A DNA stretch of 64,000 nucleotides from an uncultured Bacteroides sp. (GTDB taxonomy: Bacteria > Bacteroidota > Bacteroidia > Bacteroidales > Bacteroidaceae): positions 1-64,000 of the forward strand of contig CASFQC010000006.1 of assembly GCA_949296415.1 (NCBI GenBank), written 5' to 3'. Position numbers and translations under genes: made by a program. The notes under the pieces were generated by a model. It did not search any database and was not told the origin of the DNA. It saw only the letters and a list, made by a program, of their open reading frames with translations. This document shows, in pieces, positions 35,452 through 45,763 of the stretch. Positions within the stretch are counted from its first letter, which is position 1. Each line of letters begins with the position of its first letter.

Positions 35452-36528
35452 ATGTCTAATGTGAACATTCCGCGTCCCACAGACGCAAGCATCATTCTAA
35501 CGTATCGCTGTCCGATGCGTTGCCAGATGTGTAATATCTGGCAGAACCCAACCAAGAAGAGTGAAGAGCTGAAGGCCAGTGACTTGAAGTCTCTCCCGCA
35601 ACTGAAGTTCATCAACCTGACAGGCGGAGAGCCGTTCATCCGGGAAGATCTGGAGGAGATAGTGGCCGAATGCTACCGCCACTCGCCACGCATCGTCATC
35701 TCCACATCGGGCTGGTTCGAGGACCGTGTGGTGGCGCTGGCCAAGAAGTTTCCAAACATCGGCATACGCATCTCCATAGAAGGACTCAGCCAGAAGAACG
35801 ACGAACTGCGCGGACATGCCGGAGGATTTGACAAGGGACTGCGCACCCTGCTCACCCTGAAACACATGGGACTGAAGGACATTGGCTTTGGCTGCACCGT
35901 ATCCAACCACAACTCGCGCGACATGCTGTCGCTCTACCAGCTGTCCCTGTCGCTGGGCATGGAGTTTGCCACAGCCGCCTTCCACAACTCATATTATTTC
36001 CACAAGAGCGACAATGTGATAACCAACAAGGATGAGGTGACGGGAAACTTCAAGCAGCTGATAGAATGGCAGCTGAAGGAGAAGCATCCCAAAAGCTGGT
36101 TCCGCGCCTGGTTCAACATGGGTCTCATCAACTACATAGAAGGCGGACGCCGCATGTTGCCCTGCGAGGCAGGCACGGTGAACTTCTTCATTGACCCGTG
36201 GGGCGAAGTGATGCCCTGCAACGGACTGGAGGAAAAATACTGGAAAAAGAGCATGGGCAACATCCACGACCGTCCTTTCATGGAGATATGGGAAAGCGAA
36301 CAGGCGCAGAAGGTACGCCAGATGGTACGCCGCTGTCCCAAGAACTGCTGGATGGTGGGAACGGCCAGTCCCGTGATGCACAAGTACATAAAGTATCCGC
36401 TGAAGTGGGCCTTGCAGAACAAGCTGCGCTCCATGCAGGGCAAACCGGCCTGTATCAATCCGAAGTGGTGCGACGTGGGACAGGATCCTTGCCAGGGGGA
36501 CTTGAGAGAAAGAAAAGCGGAAGACTAA
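35452..36528 (+). CDS. Radical SAM/SPASM-like protein
   Basis: 358 residues. The radical SAM cluster is C20-x3-C24-x2-C27 (CPMRCQMC), followed by NLTGGEPFIR and RISIEGLSQKND. C-terminal cysteines (LPCEAG, VMPCNG, RRCPKNCW, KPACINPKWC, DPC) suggest SPASM-type auxiliary clusters. Related proteins are found in glycan and lipid-modification loci. The substrate is unknown; being between two GT4 genes, a sugar or lipid-carrier modification is an inference. About 50 bp behind the GT4 gene. Confidence 0.85.
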   Translation: MSNVNIPRPTDASIILTYRCPMRCQMCNIWQNPTKKSEELKASDLKSLPQLKFINLTGGEPFIREDLEEIVAECYRHSPRIVISTSGWFEDRVVALAKKFPNIGIRISIEGLSQKNDELRGHAGGFDKGLRTLLTLKHMGLKDIGFGCTVSNHNSRDMLSLYQLSLSLGMEFATAAFHNSYYFHKSDNVITNKDEVTGNFKQLIEWQLKEKHPKSWFRAWFNMGLINYIEGGRRMLPCEAGTVNFFIDPWGEVMPCNGLEEKYWKKSMGNIHDRPFMEIWESEQAQKVRQMVRRCPKNCWMVGTASPVMHKYIKYPLKWALQNKLRSMQGKPACINPKWCDVGQDPCQGDLRERKAED

Positions 36529-36547
36529 CCTCTGGATAAAGGACGAA

Positions 36548-37620
36548 ATGAGTAACAAACTGTTAATTACCCCCCCAATAAGTTAAACAGAGTTAACCGG
36601 GAACGGTATGGAGCACTAGACGGCTTGCGGGCTTATGCCGCCATAGGCATCGTCATGATGCATGTATTGAGCAACCTGTCCGTAAAGCCTACGGCAAACT
36701 ATCTTACCCGGGAAATCATCCCCTTTTTCACCGACTTCACCCTGCTGTTTATGGCCGTAAGCGGATTCTCCATGTGTTGCGGCTATTACGTACGGATGAA
36801 GGAAGGAAGCATCACCCCTCTGGTATTCTACAAGAAAAGATATGCCAGAATCCTGCCTTTTTTTGCCTTACTTTGCCTGTTGGATCTGGCTATCTCGCCC
36901 AGTATGAGGTCATGTTATGAGACGTTTGCCAACCTGACACTGTGCTTCAGTCTGTTGCCTTCGGACGTGGAAATTCAGGTCATTGGCGTAGGCTGGTTTC
37001 TGGGTGTCGTATTCCTGTTCTACATGCTGTTCCCCTTCTTTGTGTTCATGCTTGACAACAGACGCAGAGCATGGATATCTTTCACGTTAGCCTTGGCGCT
37101 CATGCTGGGCACCGTTTTCTGGTATCCCGCCATAACCCGTAAGTGCATGGTTTACTGTGCCCCGTTCTTCATCTCAGGGGGATTACTTTATTTGCACAGG
37201 ACTTCGGTCTGCAAGTTCGGCACCCGGCATCCGTTCTGGGCCGGTACAACCACACTGGCCGTTACCATCCTCTTTCTGGCCTGCATGGACAGGATTCCCG
37301 ACGGGTCTGCCACACATCTGGCAGAGATAGTTCTCTTTTCCGTATGGATTGCCTATGCCATAGGCGCAAAGGATTTTCTGCTCGACAACAAAGCGGTGAG
37401 ATATCTAAGTACCATCAGCATGGAGATTTACCTATGCCATATGCTTGCATTCCGTGTAGTGGAACGGTTGCCGTTGTCCCACATAATCGGCCAGGCCGGA
37501 TGGCTATATGTCGTCAGTGTCCTGCTGACTTTGTGCGGCGCCATAGGTTTCTCACATGTCTGCAAGTTCTATGTCTTGCCACGGGTAGAGAGATGCTTAG
37601 GAATGAGAGGCACCGCCTGA
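36548..37620 (+). pseudogene. Acyltransferase 3 family protein, broken or switched off at a C7 tract
   Basis: The body (from 36625) has about ten membrane segments and the acyltransferase 3 hallmarks (LRAYAAIGIVMMHVLSN, FYKKRYARILPFF, ISMEIYLCH). The natural N terminus RERYGALDGLRAYAA is in the same frame from about 36598 but has no start codon. An ATG at 36548 reads MSNKLLITPP in another frame and runs into C7 (36570-36576), then stops; eight C would join it to the body as one ~358-residue protein. So the gene is either off by slipped-strand change or a frameshift mutant. Such enzymes add acetyl or other acyl groups to surface sugars. Confidence 0.75.
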
Positions 37621-37647
37621 CCAGATACCTTTTCGGCCTGTAGCCTC

Positions 37648-37758
37648 TCACCTTATCCTCTTCTTTCTTAAGAAAAGCCACAGGGCGGACAGCAAGCCCA
37701 TCAGTACGGCTCCTGCGTATTGCAATGACTCTTTTATATTCGTAATCAATCGGTTCAT
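37648..37758 (-). CDS. 36-residue single-span membrane protein
   Basis: A short frame from ATG at 37758: MNRLITNIKESLQYAGAVLM, then GLLSALWLFLRKKRIR and a stop. One hydrophobic helix with a basic tail fits a small inner-membrane protein. A promoter-like TTATCTTTA lies about 20 nt upstream on the same strand. It sits antisense between the acyltransferase and the GT4 gene. Short length limits certainty. Confidence 0.5.
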   Translation of the reverse strand: MNRLITNIKESLQYAGAVLMGLLSALWLFLRKKRIR

Positions 37759-37809
37759 TCGTTTTTTTGTCTGTAAAGATAATCATTAACTTTATAATCA
37801 GCAACAAAT

Positions 37810-38898
37810 ATGAAAATAGTGGTGACCGGCACCCGTGGCATACCCAATGTCATGGGTGGCGTGGAAACGCATTGCGAGGAACTGTTTCCCCGGATTGCGA
37901 GCCTCGGCTTTGATGTGACCGTCATTCGCAGGACAGACTATGTGAAAGACCGTCTGACTTCCTATAAAGGCGTGCGGCTGGTAGACATCGACTGTCCGAA
38001 GAAGAAATCGTTTGAGGCCATAGTCCATACATTCAAAGCAGTGAACAAAGCAAAGCGGTTAGGGGCAGACGTGCTGCACATACATGCCATAGGCCCTGCC
38101 CTGCTGGTGCCTTATGCCAAAATACTGGGCATGAAAGTGGTCTTTACCCATCATGGTCCCGATTACGACCGCGACAAATGGGGCTTTGCGGCAAAAGCGG
38201 TGCTGAAATTGGGTGAGCGTTTCGGGTGCATGTTTGCCGATGAGGTCATCGTGATTTCCGAAGTCATCCGGAAGCTCATCAAGCAGAAATATGGCCGAAC
38301 AAGCCATGTACACCTTATATATAATGGTGTGCCCGCGCCAGACATTTGTGACTATCCGGAATATTTCGAGGCATTGGGCATTGAGCCGGGCAAGTATGTG
38401 CTGGGCATGTGCCGATTTGTGCCCGAGAAGAACCTGCACCATCTGGTGGAGGCGTTCAGCCGCATCAAAGCCAAAGGCTGCAAGCTGGTGCTGGCAGGTG
38501 ACACTGACTTCGAAGACAACTATTCGCGCCATCTGAAAGAGACAGCCAGGAAGCATGGCGTAGTATTGCCCGGATTTGTGAAAGGTCAAAAACTGCATGC
38601 CCTGCTGACACACGCACGTTGCTACGTGTTGCCTTCATCGCACGAGGGGTTGCCCATTGCCCTGCTTGAGGCCATGAGTTACGGCCTGCCGGTCGTCGTA
38701 AGCGACATACCGGCCAATCTGGAAGTGGGCTTGAAGCATGAAGACTATTTCAAGACGGGCGATATAGGCCAGTTGGCGGGAAAGCTGCAAAAAATCATAG
38801 ACTCAGACTTCCACCGTGTGGCCTACGACATGACACCTTACGACTGGGAGAAGATAGCCGGACAGACGGCCGAAGTTTACCACAGACTGAACGTATGA
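37810..38898 (+). CDS. Glycosyltransferase family 4 (rhamnosyltransferase-like)
   Basis: 362 residues, GT-B fold. N-terminal VTGTRGIPNVMGGVETHCEEL is typical of a GT4 subgroup often called rhamnosyl- or galactosyltransferases in exopolysaccharide loci. C-terminal GMCRFVPEKNLHHLVEAF, VLAGD and PSSHEGLPIALLEAMSYGLPVV hold the nucleotide-sugar site with the E-x7-E pattern. Overlaps the next gene by 4 nt. Confidence 0.9.
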   Translation: MKIVVTGTRGIPNVMGGVETHCEELFPRIASLGFDVTVIRRTDYVKDRLTSYKGVRLVDIDCPKKKSFEAIVHTFKAVNKAKRLGADVLHIHAIGPALLVPYAKILGMKVVFTHHGPDYDRDKWGFAAKAVLKLGERFGCMFADEVIVISEVIRKLIKQKYGRTSHVHLIYNGVPAPDICDYPEYFEALGIEPGKYVLGMCRFVPEKNLHHLVEAFSRIKAKGCKLVLAGDTDFEDNYSRHLKETARKHGVVLPGFVKGQKLHALLTHARCYVLPSSHEGLPIALLEAMSYGLPVVVSDIPANLEVGLKHEDYFKTGDIGQLAGKLQKIIDSDFHRVAYDMTPYDWEKIAGQTAEVYHRLNV

Positions 38899-39701
38899 AA
38901 AAAAAACGATTTCTCTTTATCCTCCTCGCTCTGCTGTATGCCACACAAAGCACACGGGCGCAATACGTATATGGCACCACCGGCCTGCTGCACATGCCCA
39001 CAGCCGACATGCAACGCGACAAGACGTTCCTCTGCGGAGCCTCTTACCTGGACGTGGCCGCCACACCCGCCCATTGGAACTATAACACCTTCAACTATTA
39101 CATCAACATCACCATCTTCCCCTGGCTGGAGATAGGCTACACCTGCACACTGCACAAGATAGGGCTGCCAGCCTATGGCTACTCCTACAAATTCCGCAAT
39201 CAGGACCGACAGTTCTCAGGCCGGCTGAGGCTGTGGAAGGAAGGATGGTGGAAGCCGTGGACCCCGCAAATAGTCATCGGTGCCAACGACCCTGGCACAA
39301 ACGACATGTTGGGCAATCCGGACAAGGACGACTATGGCATCACCGGCGTGGGCGAACTGGGTAACGGACACTGGAACCGCTACTACCTGGCCGCCACCAA
39401 GCACTTCGCCTTCGAACGGACAGGCGAACTGGGCATACATTTGGCCTATGTGTACAACAAGCGGCGCGACTATCACCTGAACGGGCCTGCCGTAGGAGCC
39501 AACTTCCAATTCGCCATGCAGCACGAAGGCTGGGGATACCAACTGCTGAACCGGCTGAATCTGATGGCCGAATATGACAGCCGCACAGTGAATTGCGGAC
39601 TGGGTGTCAGCTTCTGGAAAGACTATATCTGTGCCGTCATGGAACTGACGGAATGCCGCCACTTCTCGGGCGGAATCCTATTCAGGGTGCATCTGAAATA
39701 A
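38895..39701 (+). CDS. YjbH-like outer membrane protein
   Basis: 268 residues with a signal peptide (cut near residue 22, TRAQ). YGTTGLLHMPTADMQRDKTF and NTFNYYINITIFPWLEIGYT match the start of YjbH-type (exopolysaccharide export-associated) beta-barrels, with alternating aromatic strands to the C terminus. It is much shorter than the ~700-residue enterobacterial YjbH, which is common in Bacteroidetes. Overlap with the GT4 gene suggests a shared role in surface glycan export or anchoring. Confidence 0.75.
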   Translation: MKKKRFLFILLALLYATQSTRAQYVYGTTGLLHMPTADMQRDKTFLCGASYLDVAATPAHWNYNTFNYYINITIFPWLEIGYTCTLHKIGLPAYGYSYKFRNQDRQFSGRLRLWKEGWWKPWTPQIVIGANDPGTNDMLGNPDKDDYGITGVGELGNGHWNRYYLAATKHFAFERTGELGIHLAYVYNKRRDYHLNGPAVGANFQFAMQHEGWGYQLLNRLNLMAEYDSRTVNCGLGVSFWKDYICAVMELTECRHFSGGILFRVHLK

Positions 39702-39724
39702 CGAACCGCACACTCCGCCACAGC

Positions 39725-41044
39725 TCATTCCTTGGCTGCCTTTGCCTCAGCAAACTTCTCTTTCATGGTGGGGTTGTTCCAGGTAAGTTTCTTTATAGTG
39801 AGGTCTTCCAGCTTGTTGTTGGCCAGACGGAGGTTATTGGCTGAACCAAGCAAGGCATCCTTTATCTTCTGCAGATGGTCTATGCTCTTGTCTATCTCGT
39901 CAATGGCCTTCATGAACTTCTCGCTGGCCAGACGGTAGTTGTTGCCGAACTTCGACTTAAATTCGTTCAGTCTGTCTTCAAAATGAGTCACGTCTACCGA
40001 CTGCCTACGCGCCTCGGCCAACGCCTTACGGTAGGTTATGCTCTTACGCGAAGCCTGCGAAAGCAATGAGATAAGCGGCATGAAAAACTGCGGCCTCACC
40101 ACAAACATCTTGGGATAGCGGTAGGACACGTCTACTATGCCCTCGTTATACAGCTCACTGTCGGGCTCAAGCAATGACACCAGCACGGCATACTCACAGC
40201 CTTTCTCGTTACGGTCTTTGTCCAGCTTGGCAAAGAAATCCTCGTTCTTGTGTTTGGTGGCAGTCTCGTCCATCTCGTTTTTCATCTCAAACATGATGGA
40301 TATGTATTCAGTCCCTTCCTCGTCATAGTCACGGAATACAAAGTCTCCCTTACTTCCTCCCCGCACGTCATTGTCCTTCTCAAAATAAGCCAAGGGATAC
40401 ATGGAGGCTCTTACCCGGTTGAACTCAGTGCTGCAATGAATCTCTAATGTCTCGCCTACCATTTTGGTAGACATGCGTGTCTTCAGGTCTTTGTAGTAAT
40501 CTATCTGCTCCTGCTTTTCCTTCAGTTGCATATTGAACTTGTCCACCAGTCCTCTCTCGCGGATGCTTGCGGCCTCCTTTTCCGAAGACACTTTCTCCTT
40601 CAGTTCGGCAATCTGCGTGTCCTTGGCCTGCAATTCTTCCTTAAACCGATTCTTCTCTTCCAGCAAAGCTATCCTACGCCGGTCGTCATTCTGGGCTATG
40701 GCGACATTAAGGCGCGCAATCTCCTGCTCTTTTCTGGCCAGCTGTTCCTTGAATTCCAGTTCTTTGGTCTGGGCTATAGTGTCAAGCTGTCCGTTCAGTC
40801 TGACTATCTCGGCGTTCTTCCGGCTTACTTCCAGCCTCATGGCATTCAGTTTGCCGCTGAAGTTCTGTTCGGCTTTCAAGGCACAGGCTTCCTGCCTTGC
40901 CTGATACTGTTTTTCCTGCTCGGCCATACGGCGTGACAGTTCTTCCTCAAATTCCTTGTTACGCACTTGGCTGAGGATGGAAGCATAATCGGCTTCATCT
41001 ACCGTAAACACGCTTCCGCATCGGGGACATTTTATCTCATTCAT
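39725..41044 (-). CDS. DUF2130 domain protein
   Basis: 439 residues. A zinc-ribbon-like N terminus ([12 protein letters not shown]), a long coiled coil (about 30-200, very rich in Glu/Lys/Gln), then the DUF2130 domain ([42 protein letters not shown]). The DUF2130 core resembles PD-(D/E)XK nuclease folds; GDFVFRD...SIMFEMKNE may be the D...E-x-K site. Reported functions are lacking. Converges with the YjbH-like gene (23 bp apart). Confidence 0.85.
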   Translation of the reverse strand: MNEIKCPRCGSVFTVDEADYASILSQVRNKEFEEELSRRMAEQEKQYQARQEACALKAEQNFSGKLNAMRLEVSRKNAEIVRLNGQLDTIAQTKELEFKEQLARKEQEIARLNVAIAQNDDRRRIALLEEKNRFKEELQAKDTQIAELKEKVSSEKEAASIRERGLVDKFNMQLKEKQEQIDYYKDLKTRMSTKMVGETLEIHCSTEFNRVRASMYPLAYFEKDNDVRGGSKGDFVFRDYDEEGTEYISIMFEMKNEMDETATKHKNEDFFAKLDKDRNEKGCEYAVLVSLLEPDSELYNEGIVDVSYRYPKMFVVRPQFFMPLISLLSQASRKSITYRKALAEARRQSVDVTHFEDRLNEFKSKFGNNYRLASEKFMKAIDEIDKSIDHLQKIKDALLGSANNLRLANNKLEDLTIKKLTWNNPTMKEKFAEAKAAKE

Positions 41045-41274
41045 CAGGACATATAAGTTAGGAAGAAAATCCGAATCCCGACACCGGGACTGTACGGTTT
41101 CTTCATTTTCAATTCTCTTTTATTTTAAGAAGCTGTCTAATTTTTGCCCAATACTGTTTTTGGAATGTTTTCCGAGAATATTTTCCCATTATCATGAGAA
41201 ACTTAGCGGGCTACACGATAAAAAGGCACGGGAAAAAAGCTTGGAAACAGACTAAAAATCTCAAAAAGGACAAT
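41045..41274 (+). other. Non-coding gap between GH25 and DUF2130 genes
   Basis: AT-rich 230 bp without a coding frame. Includes GAAGCTGTCTAA followed by T/A runs near 41131, a sequence that recalls insertion-sequence ends, but no inverted partner or transposase was found. Confidence 0.3.
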
Positions 41275-42168
41275 TCAAACAGGTTCTAAAACTCTTCCCA
41301 TCAGCAGGGAGTCAAGCTGCATGCGCGTACCGTTGAATACATTAAGGTCTACATCCTCCTCTATGCCGGGCACACTGCCCACATCGGTATGCTGCCAGAA
41401 GTGCCAGCGTCCCTTATAGCGTACCGAGTCCACATAATAGTGGGCTATCCAATAAGGGTATTTCCGGAAGATGGAATCATTCAGATAGCGCAGCTTGAAT
41501 TTATAGGATGTATATAGTATAGGAGTCACGCCATAGTGTTTCTCCACACAGTCCAACCAAGTCTTTACAGCTGCCTTCAGTTCCGAAGCCGACTTCTTGC
41601 CGGTAGTTTCCACATCCAGCACCGGAGGCAGGTCACCTTCCGACAGTCCGGAGGTCCGTATGAAGAATTCAGCCTGCTTGCGTGCGTCAGTCCTCGGCAC
41701 GAAGAAGTGATAAGCCCCCCTCACAAAACCGTATTTGCCAGCCGAATCGAAGTTCTGTCTGTACATGTCATCGGCCAGGTCGCCTCCCTCGGTGGCCTTC
41801 ATAAAGATGAAGTGCAAGGGATAATCACCCGTACGGTTTTGTGACAGGCGTTTCCAATCTATCTTTCCCTGATAGTGGGAGATGTCTATGCCATGCACAT
41901 GATAACGATAGGGCATGCACACGCCATATCCCTTCAGTCCGTAACACGGCTTCCATCTATAGGCATAGGGACGTATGCCGAACCAATAGAATCCGGCCAC
42001 GAACACCAGCACTATGGCTGCGGCTATGCCACCCCGCACCCAACGGGGCATGACGGCAACCGTCTTTTTCTTCCGCCCGGTGCTACGGCCACGCCTTACA
42101 GTAGGAGAACGGCGGACAGACGGTCTGTCGCTCCGGCGTGGTGCGGATGCTGACTTCTTGGCTGACAT
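41275..42168 (-). CDS. GH25-family lysozyme
   Basis: 297 residues. The N terminus is a long Ser/Arg/Lys-rich cytoplasmic tail (about 1-40), then one membrane helix (IAAAIVLVFVAGFYWFGI), then the GH25 muramidase domain: HGIDISHYQGKIDW, IFMKATEGGDLAD with the catalytic Glu, GAYHFFV, LPPVLDVETTG and WHFWQHTDVGSVPGI. So it is a type II membrane-anchored peptidoglycan hydrolase. The start at 42168 is preferred over an earlier in-frame codon that would add an unlikely Cys-rich stretch. Confidence 0.9.
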   Translation of the reverse strand: MSAKKSASAPRRSDRPSVRRSPTVRRGRSTGRKKKTVAVMPRWVRGGIAAAIVLVFVAGFYWFGIRPYAYRWKPCYGLKGYGVCMPYRYHVHGIDISHYQGKIDWKRLSQNRTGDYPLHFIFMKATEGGDLADDMYRQNFDSAGKYGFVRGAYHFFVPRTDARKQAEFFIRTSGLSEGDLPPVLDVETTGKKSASELKAAVKTWLDCVEKHYGVTPILYTSYKFKLRYLNDSIFRKYPYWIAHYYVDSVRYKGRWHFWQHTDVGSVPGIEEDVDLNVFNGTRMQLDSLLMGRVLEPV

Positions 42169-42272
42169 ATAGGGACAAAAAACGGAACACAAACCACACG
42201 TCATCTTTCCTTTGACAGGAAGGTTACGCGCGATTTGTGTTCCTCTTTATAATCAACTATGGCATTACTATA

Positions 42273-43919
42273 TTATTGAGCTTGCTCCAGCTGAAGGGTT
42301 CTGGTAGACTGGTCGCACACTTCCGTAGGACCAAAATACTGTATGGGACCCGGATAAACGTAAGCCGTCTCTTTGGCCCATTCTGCACGGTGAGCTTCGA
42401 AATACTTGAAGGGAGCGCCATCCAGCTTGACCAGAGCCTTCTGTATCACGGGTTTCAGTTCGCCGTTACGACGCTCCATGTTCATCATCATGGTGATGGG
42501 CACACCACCTGCAATCCACTCCTCGGCAGGGGCAATGGTATTGCGTACAGAAGCCATGTATCCGGTCTTCCCGTTGGCTATCAAGGCTGCAGCCGCGTAA
42601 CCCAGCGAATAGCAATAGTCGGCGTCGAAGTTAGACGGGGCGGCACAACGTCCTTCGTATCCGAAGAAGTGATGCTGTGCGGCAAACTTGCCGGTGTACT
42701 TGCCTTCCTTCTTCCATTGGGCCAGTTTCACGCCTACCATCTCGGAGAGCAGCTTCTCGGTCTCAATGAGCGATACCTGTACGTTTCCGTGCGGGTCACG
42801 GTCCAGCGTGAGCTGGCGTGCCACGCCTTCGGGCAGGCTGGCATAGATGGCAGCATTCTCGGCAGAGAGCTTGCCAATGATGTAATCGCGCTGTGCGGAA
42901 CGCTCTATGGCAGCATATTCTTCGCCATGAGCGGCCAGGAAGTCGTTCAACTCGGCGATCAGACGTTTCATGGCAGGAATGAACTCGATGAGTCCTTCCG
43001 GTATCAGCACGGTTCCGAAGTTGTTGCCGGCAGCGGCACGGTCGGCCACAGTCTGTGCGATATAGGTCACGATGTCGTCCAATGACATGTTCTTGGCCTC
43101 TATTTCTTCAGATACCAGACAGATATTGGGCTGTGTCTGCAGGGCGCACTCCAAAGCAATGTGCGAAGCCGAACGGCCCATCAGCTTGATGAAATGCCAG
43201 TACTTGCGTGCGGAGTTGCAGTCGCGCTCTATGTTGCCAATCACTTCGGAATAGGTCTTGCAAGCCGTATCAAATCCGAAGGAAGTCTCTATCATGTCAT
43301 TCTTCAAGTCTCCGTCAATGGTCTTGGGGCAACCTATTACCTGTATGCCATATTTCTGTGCGGCATAATATTCGGCCAGCACACAAGCGTTGGTGTTCGA
43401 ATCGTCGCCTCCGATAATGACCAGAGCCTTGATGCCCAACTCTTTCAGTATTTCATATCCTTTCTCGAACTGTTCCACTTTCTCCAGCTTGGTACGTCCC
43501 GATCCGATGATGTCAAATCCGCCGGTATTGCGGTATTCATCAATGATGTCGGCGGTCAGTTCCTTGTAGTTGTGATCCACCAGTCCGCCGGGACCCAGAA
43601 TGAATCCATAAAGACGGCTGTCTTTGTTCAGTTTCTTGATGCCGTCGAACAGTCCGGAGATTACGTTATGTCCGCCGGGAGCCTGTCCGCCCGACAAGAT
43701 GACACCTACATTCATGGCAGGCAACTGCTCTGCCTTATCGGCCGCCTCGAACTTCACAACGGGCATGCCGTATGTGTTGGGAAACAGTTTCTTAATCTCT
43801 TCCTGGTCGGCCACCGATTGGGTAGCTGCGCCGTCCACGGCTTTCACATGGCCTTGCAGCGCTTTGGGAAGTTTGGGCTGATAGGCAGCCCTTGCAATTT
43901 GCAATGCACTTTTAGTCAT
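42273..43919 (-). CDS. pfp: Diphosphate-dependent phosphofructokinase
   Basis: 548 residues, the long form of PPi:fructose-6-phosphate phosphotransferase used in glycolysis by Bacteroidales. Motifs: [19 protein letters not shown], the PPi-type [32 protein letters not shown]. The ATG at 43919 gives [18 protein letters not shown]; an open extension further upstream covers the promoter region and is rejected. Transcribed alone. Confidence 0.95.
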   Translation of the reverse strand: MTKSALQIARAAYQPKLPKALQGHVKAVDGAATQSVADQEEIKKLFPNTYGMPVVKFEAADKAEQLPAMNVGVILSGGQAPGGHNVISGLFDGIKKLNKDSRLYGFILGPGGLVDHNYKELTADIIDEYRNTGGFDIIGSGRTKLEKVEQFEKGYEILKELGIKALVIIGGDDSNTNACVLAEYYAAQKYGIQVIGCPKTIDGDLKNDMIETSFGFDTACKTYSEVIGNIERDCNSARKYWHFIKLMGRSASHIALECALQTQPNICLVSEEIEAKNMSLDDIVTYIAQTVADRAAAGNNFGTVLIPEGLIEFIPAMKRLIAELNDFLAAHGEEYAAIERSAQRDYIIGKLSAENAAIYASLPEGVARQLTLDRDPHGNVQVSLIETEKLLSEMVGVKLAQWKKEGKYTGKFAAQHHFFGYEGRCAAPSNFDADYCYSLGYAAAALIANGKTGYMASVRNTIAPAEEWIAGGVPITMMMNMERRNGELKPVIQKALVKLDGAPFKYFEAHRAEWAKETAYVYPGPIQYFGPTEVCDQSTRTLQLEQAQ

Positions 43920-44076
43920 AACGGTTTGTTTATATATAAATAGGTACAATCTGTATTTGGATAACCGGTGCAAAATTCGCTCTTTTTTGGGAAAAATACA
44001 AGTAATACACCGTTTCTTTCTATCCGGGGCACATGACTCCCCTGACAACACGCCATGAGAGACAGACATATGTCCG

Positions 44077-45585
44077 TCATACCCGCTCCAAAGCTTTATC
44101 CAATGCTTTTTCAAGTTCTTCAATCCGCGAGGGCTGAGGCAATCGGCCGACCAACACATTACCCTCTTCATCCAGTAACATGTAACGTGGCACCTGTAGC
44201 GGTTTTCCCTCATATACCTGTTTCTTGAGGTATCCTTTCAAAGCTTCAGAAGCGCGCAAATGATAACCTTCCACTTTATGGAACCGTATCTGCTCTCGCC
44301 AGATGGAGTCATTTCTGTCCTCATCCACCGATATATAGACGGGCGTAATGTTCCGTTTCTGCAAGGCATGGCGTATCTGTCTGTCATATTTAAACTGAGC
44401 CAGACAAGGGCTGCACCAGCTTGCCCACAAATCAATGAAAAGTCTTTTCCCTTTCAGAGGATTCTGACCCGCCAGGTCTTTGAAGTTACGGATGGATTTC
44501 CCATCCAGAAACACCGTCTCCACCTTCTGATTCAGCCGGGTCTGCCGTTCGTTCCATAATCCGACAATCGCGTCTGTATATTTCCTGTCCGGAAAATTGT
44601 CCTGCAACCACCGGATAAATCTCTCCGGGTCTTCATACAAAAGGGTGTTTGTTTTGAGGCGATAAGACGCATCCATGGCAAAAAAGTGATATTGACGTTC
44701 CTTGGGCGCGAGCATCATATAACGGAGGTATCCGAAAAGCGGCTCATATTCAGCCTTGATGCTGTCTTTCTTCGCCTCATCCGTAAAGCGGTAGTACATG
44801 GTTTCATAATACATGCTGACTGAACTGCCGTAAAGGAATTTAGTCATATCGGGACCGTTCATCACAGGGTCTTCCATCAGTTGTCCCCATGCATGCCACA
44901 GCCTGCCACACTCCTCTTGTGTAGGCTTGTAACGGTTGTAACGCCTTCCGTTCAAAGCTTCCCTATAGGCAAGAGACAAAGTCTCTACATCTCCCCTGCG
45001 ACATTCCTCACTCAGAAGCCGGGCAAACTTAGGGGTTATTCTGCCCTCGTCCAGCATGTTCTGAATGTCCTTCTTATAAAAACGGCTTTCCTCCCACCGG
45101 CATATGCCTTCGTTTATTTTCCGAAAGTCCACACTGTCTTTTATAGAGGCTCTGAACAATGAGTCTACCGCCGTATAATGGTTGCCCAAACCTATGTCGT
45201 ATCGCTCTATGAAATATTCCTTTCCTTCCGCATTGTCGCCTTCTATCTCATATCTCACCTCATTGGGATAAAGATTGATTTCTGTCCTGTCTCCTTCGAG
45301 CAACAATACACTGTAAGGATAGTCTCTGGTGATATGCGAAAAACGCAAGTATCCCCAGTCATCTATATCCACCTTACACTCCTGCGGAATGCCGGGCAAC
45401 AGATGTAGCGTTCTGGTCACATAAAAGCTGTTGGCAAAGCCGTCAAAAGGCTCACGCAGTTCCACATCTATTTCTATGTCGGACGTAAAGGTGACTGTAG
45501 TCTCCTGCTTAGAAGAATGTGACGGCCCACAAGAAGAGAAAGCGATAACTGCCTATATCAAAAGGTACAAGCTGTTTGTTTTCAT
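44077..45585 (-). pseudogene. TlpA-like thioredoxin lipoprotein with an amber stop in the signal peptide
   Basis: The intact part (to 45465) ends with a thioredoxin-like domain: LFIDLWASWCSPCLAQF with the CxxC redox pair, then [17 protein letters not shown]. Upstream in the same frame, from ATG 45585, a lipoprotein signal MKTNSLYLLI-stop-AVIAFSSCG is seen, broken by TAG at 45553-45555 (codon 11); the rest continues without frame change. Apart from that, the protein would be about 501 residues and lie in the periplasm, like other Bacteroidetes TlpA/ResA-type lipoproteins. Either a recent nonsense mutation or a sequencing error. A GTG at 45465 could start a cytoplasmic form lacking the signal. 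Confidence 0.75.
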
Positions 45586-45763
45586 AGCGATTGGTTAAAG
45601 ATTATGCCTTGCATGATACAAAGGATTCTTTCAATTTCCGAAACTCCTTGATTTTTAATTTTCCAATCTGTTTCGTATCTTGGCTTAATAAAATACATTT
45701 TTGAATGTAATCAAAATCTCAATATCAGAGGTTTTTCATAGAAATAAAACAACTTTTTTTTAA

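Noticed and set aside
41125..41170. Possible insertion-sequence end (GAAGCTGTCTAA)
   Set aside because: No partner repeat, target duplication or transposase remnant in the 230 bp gap.
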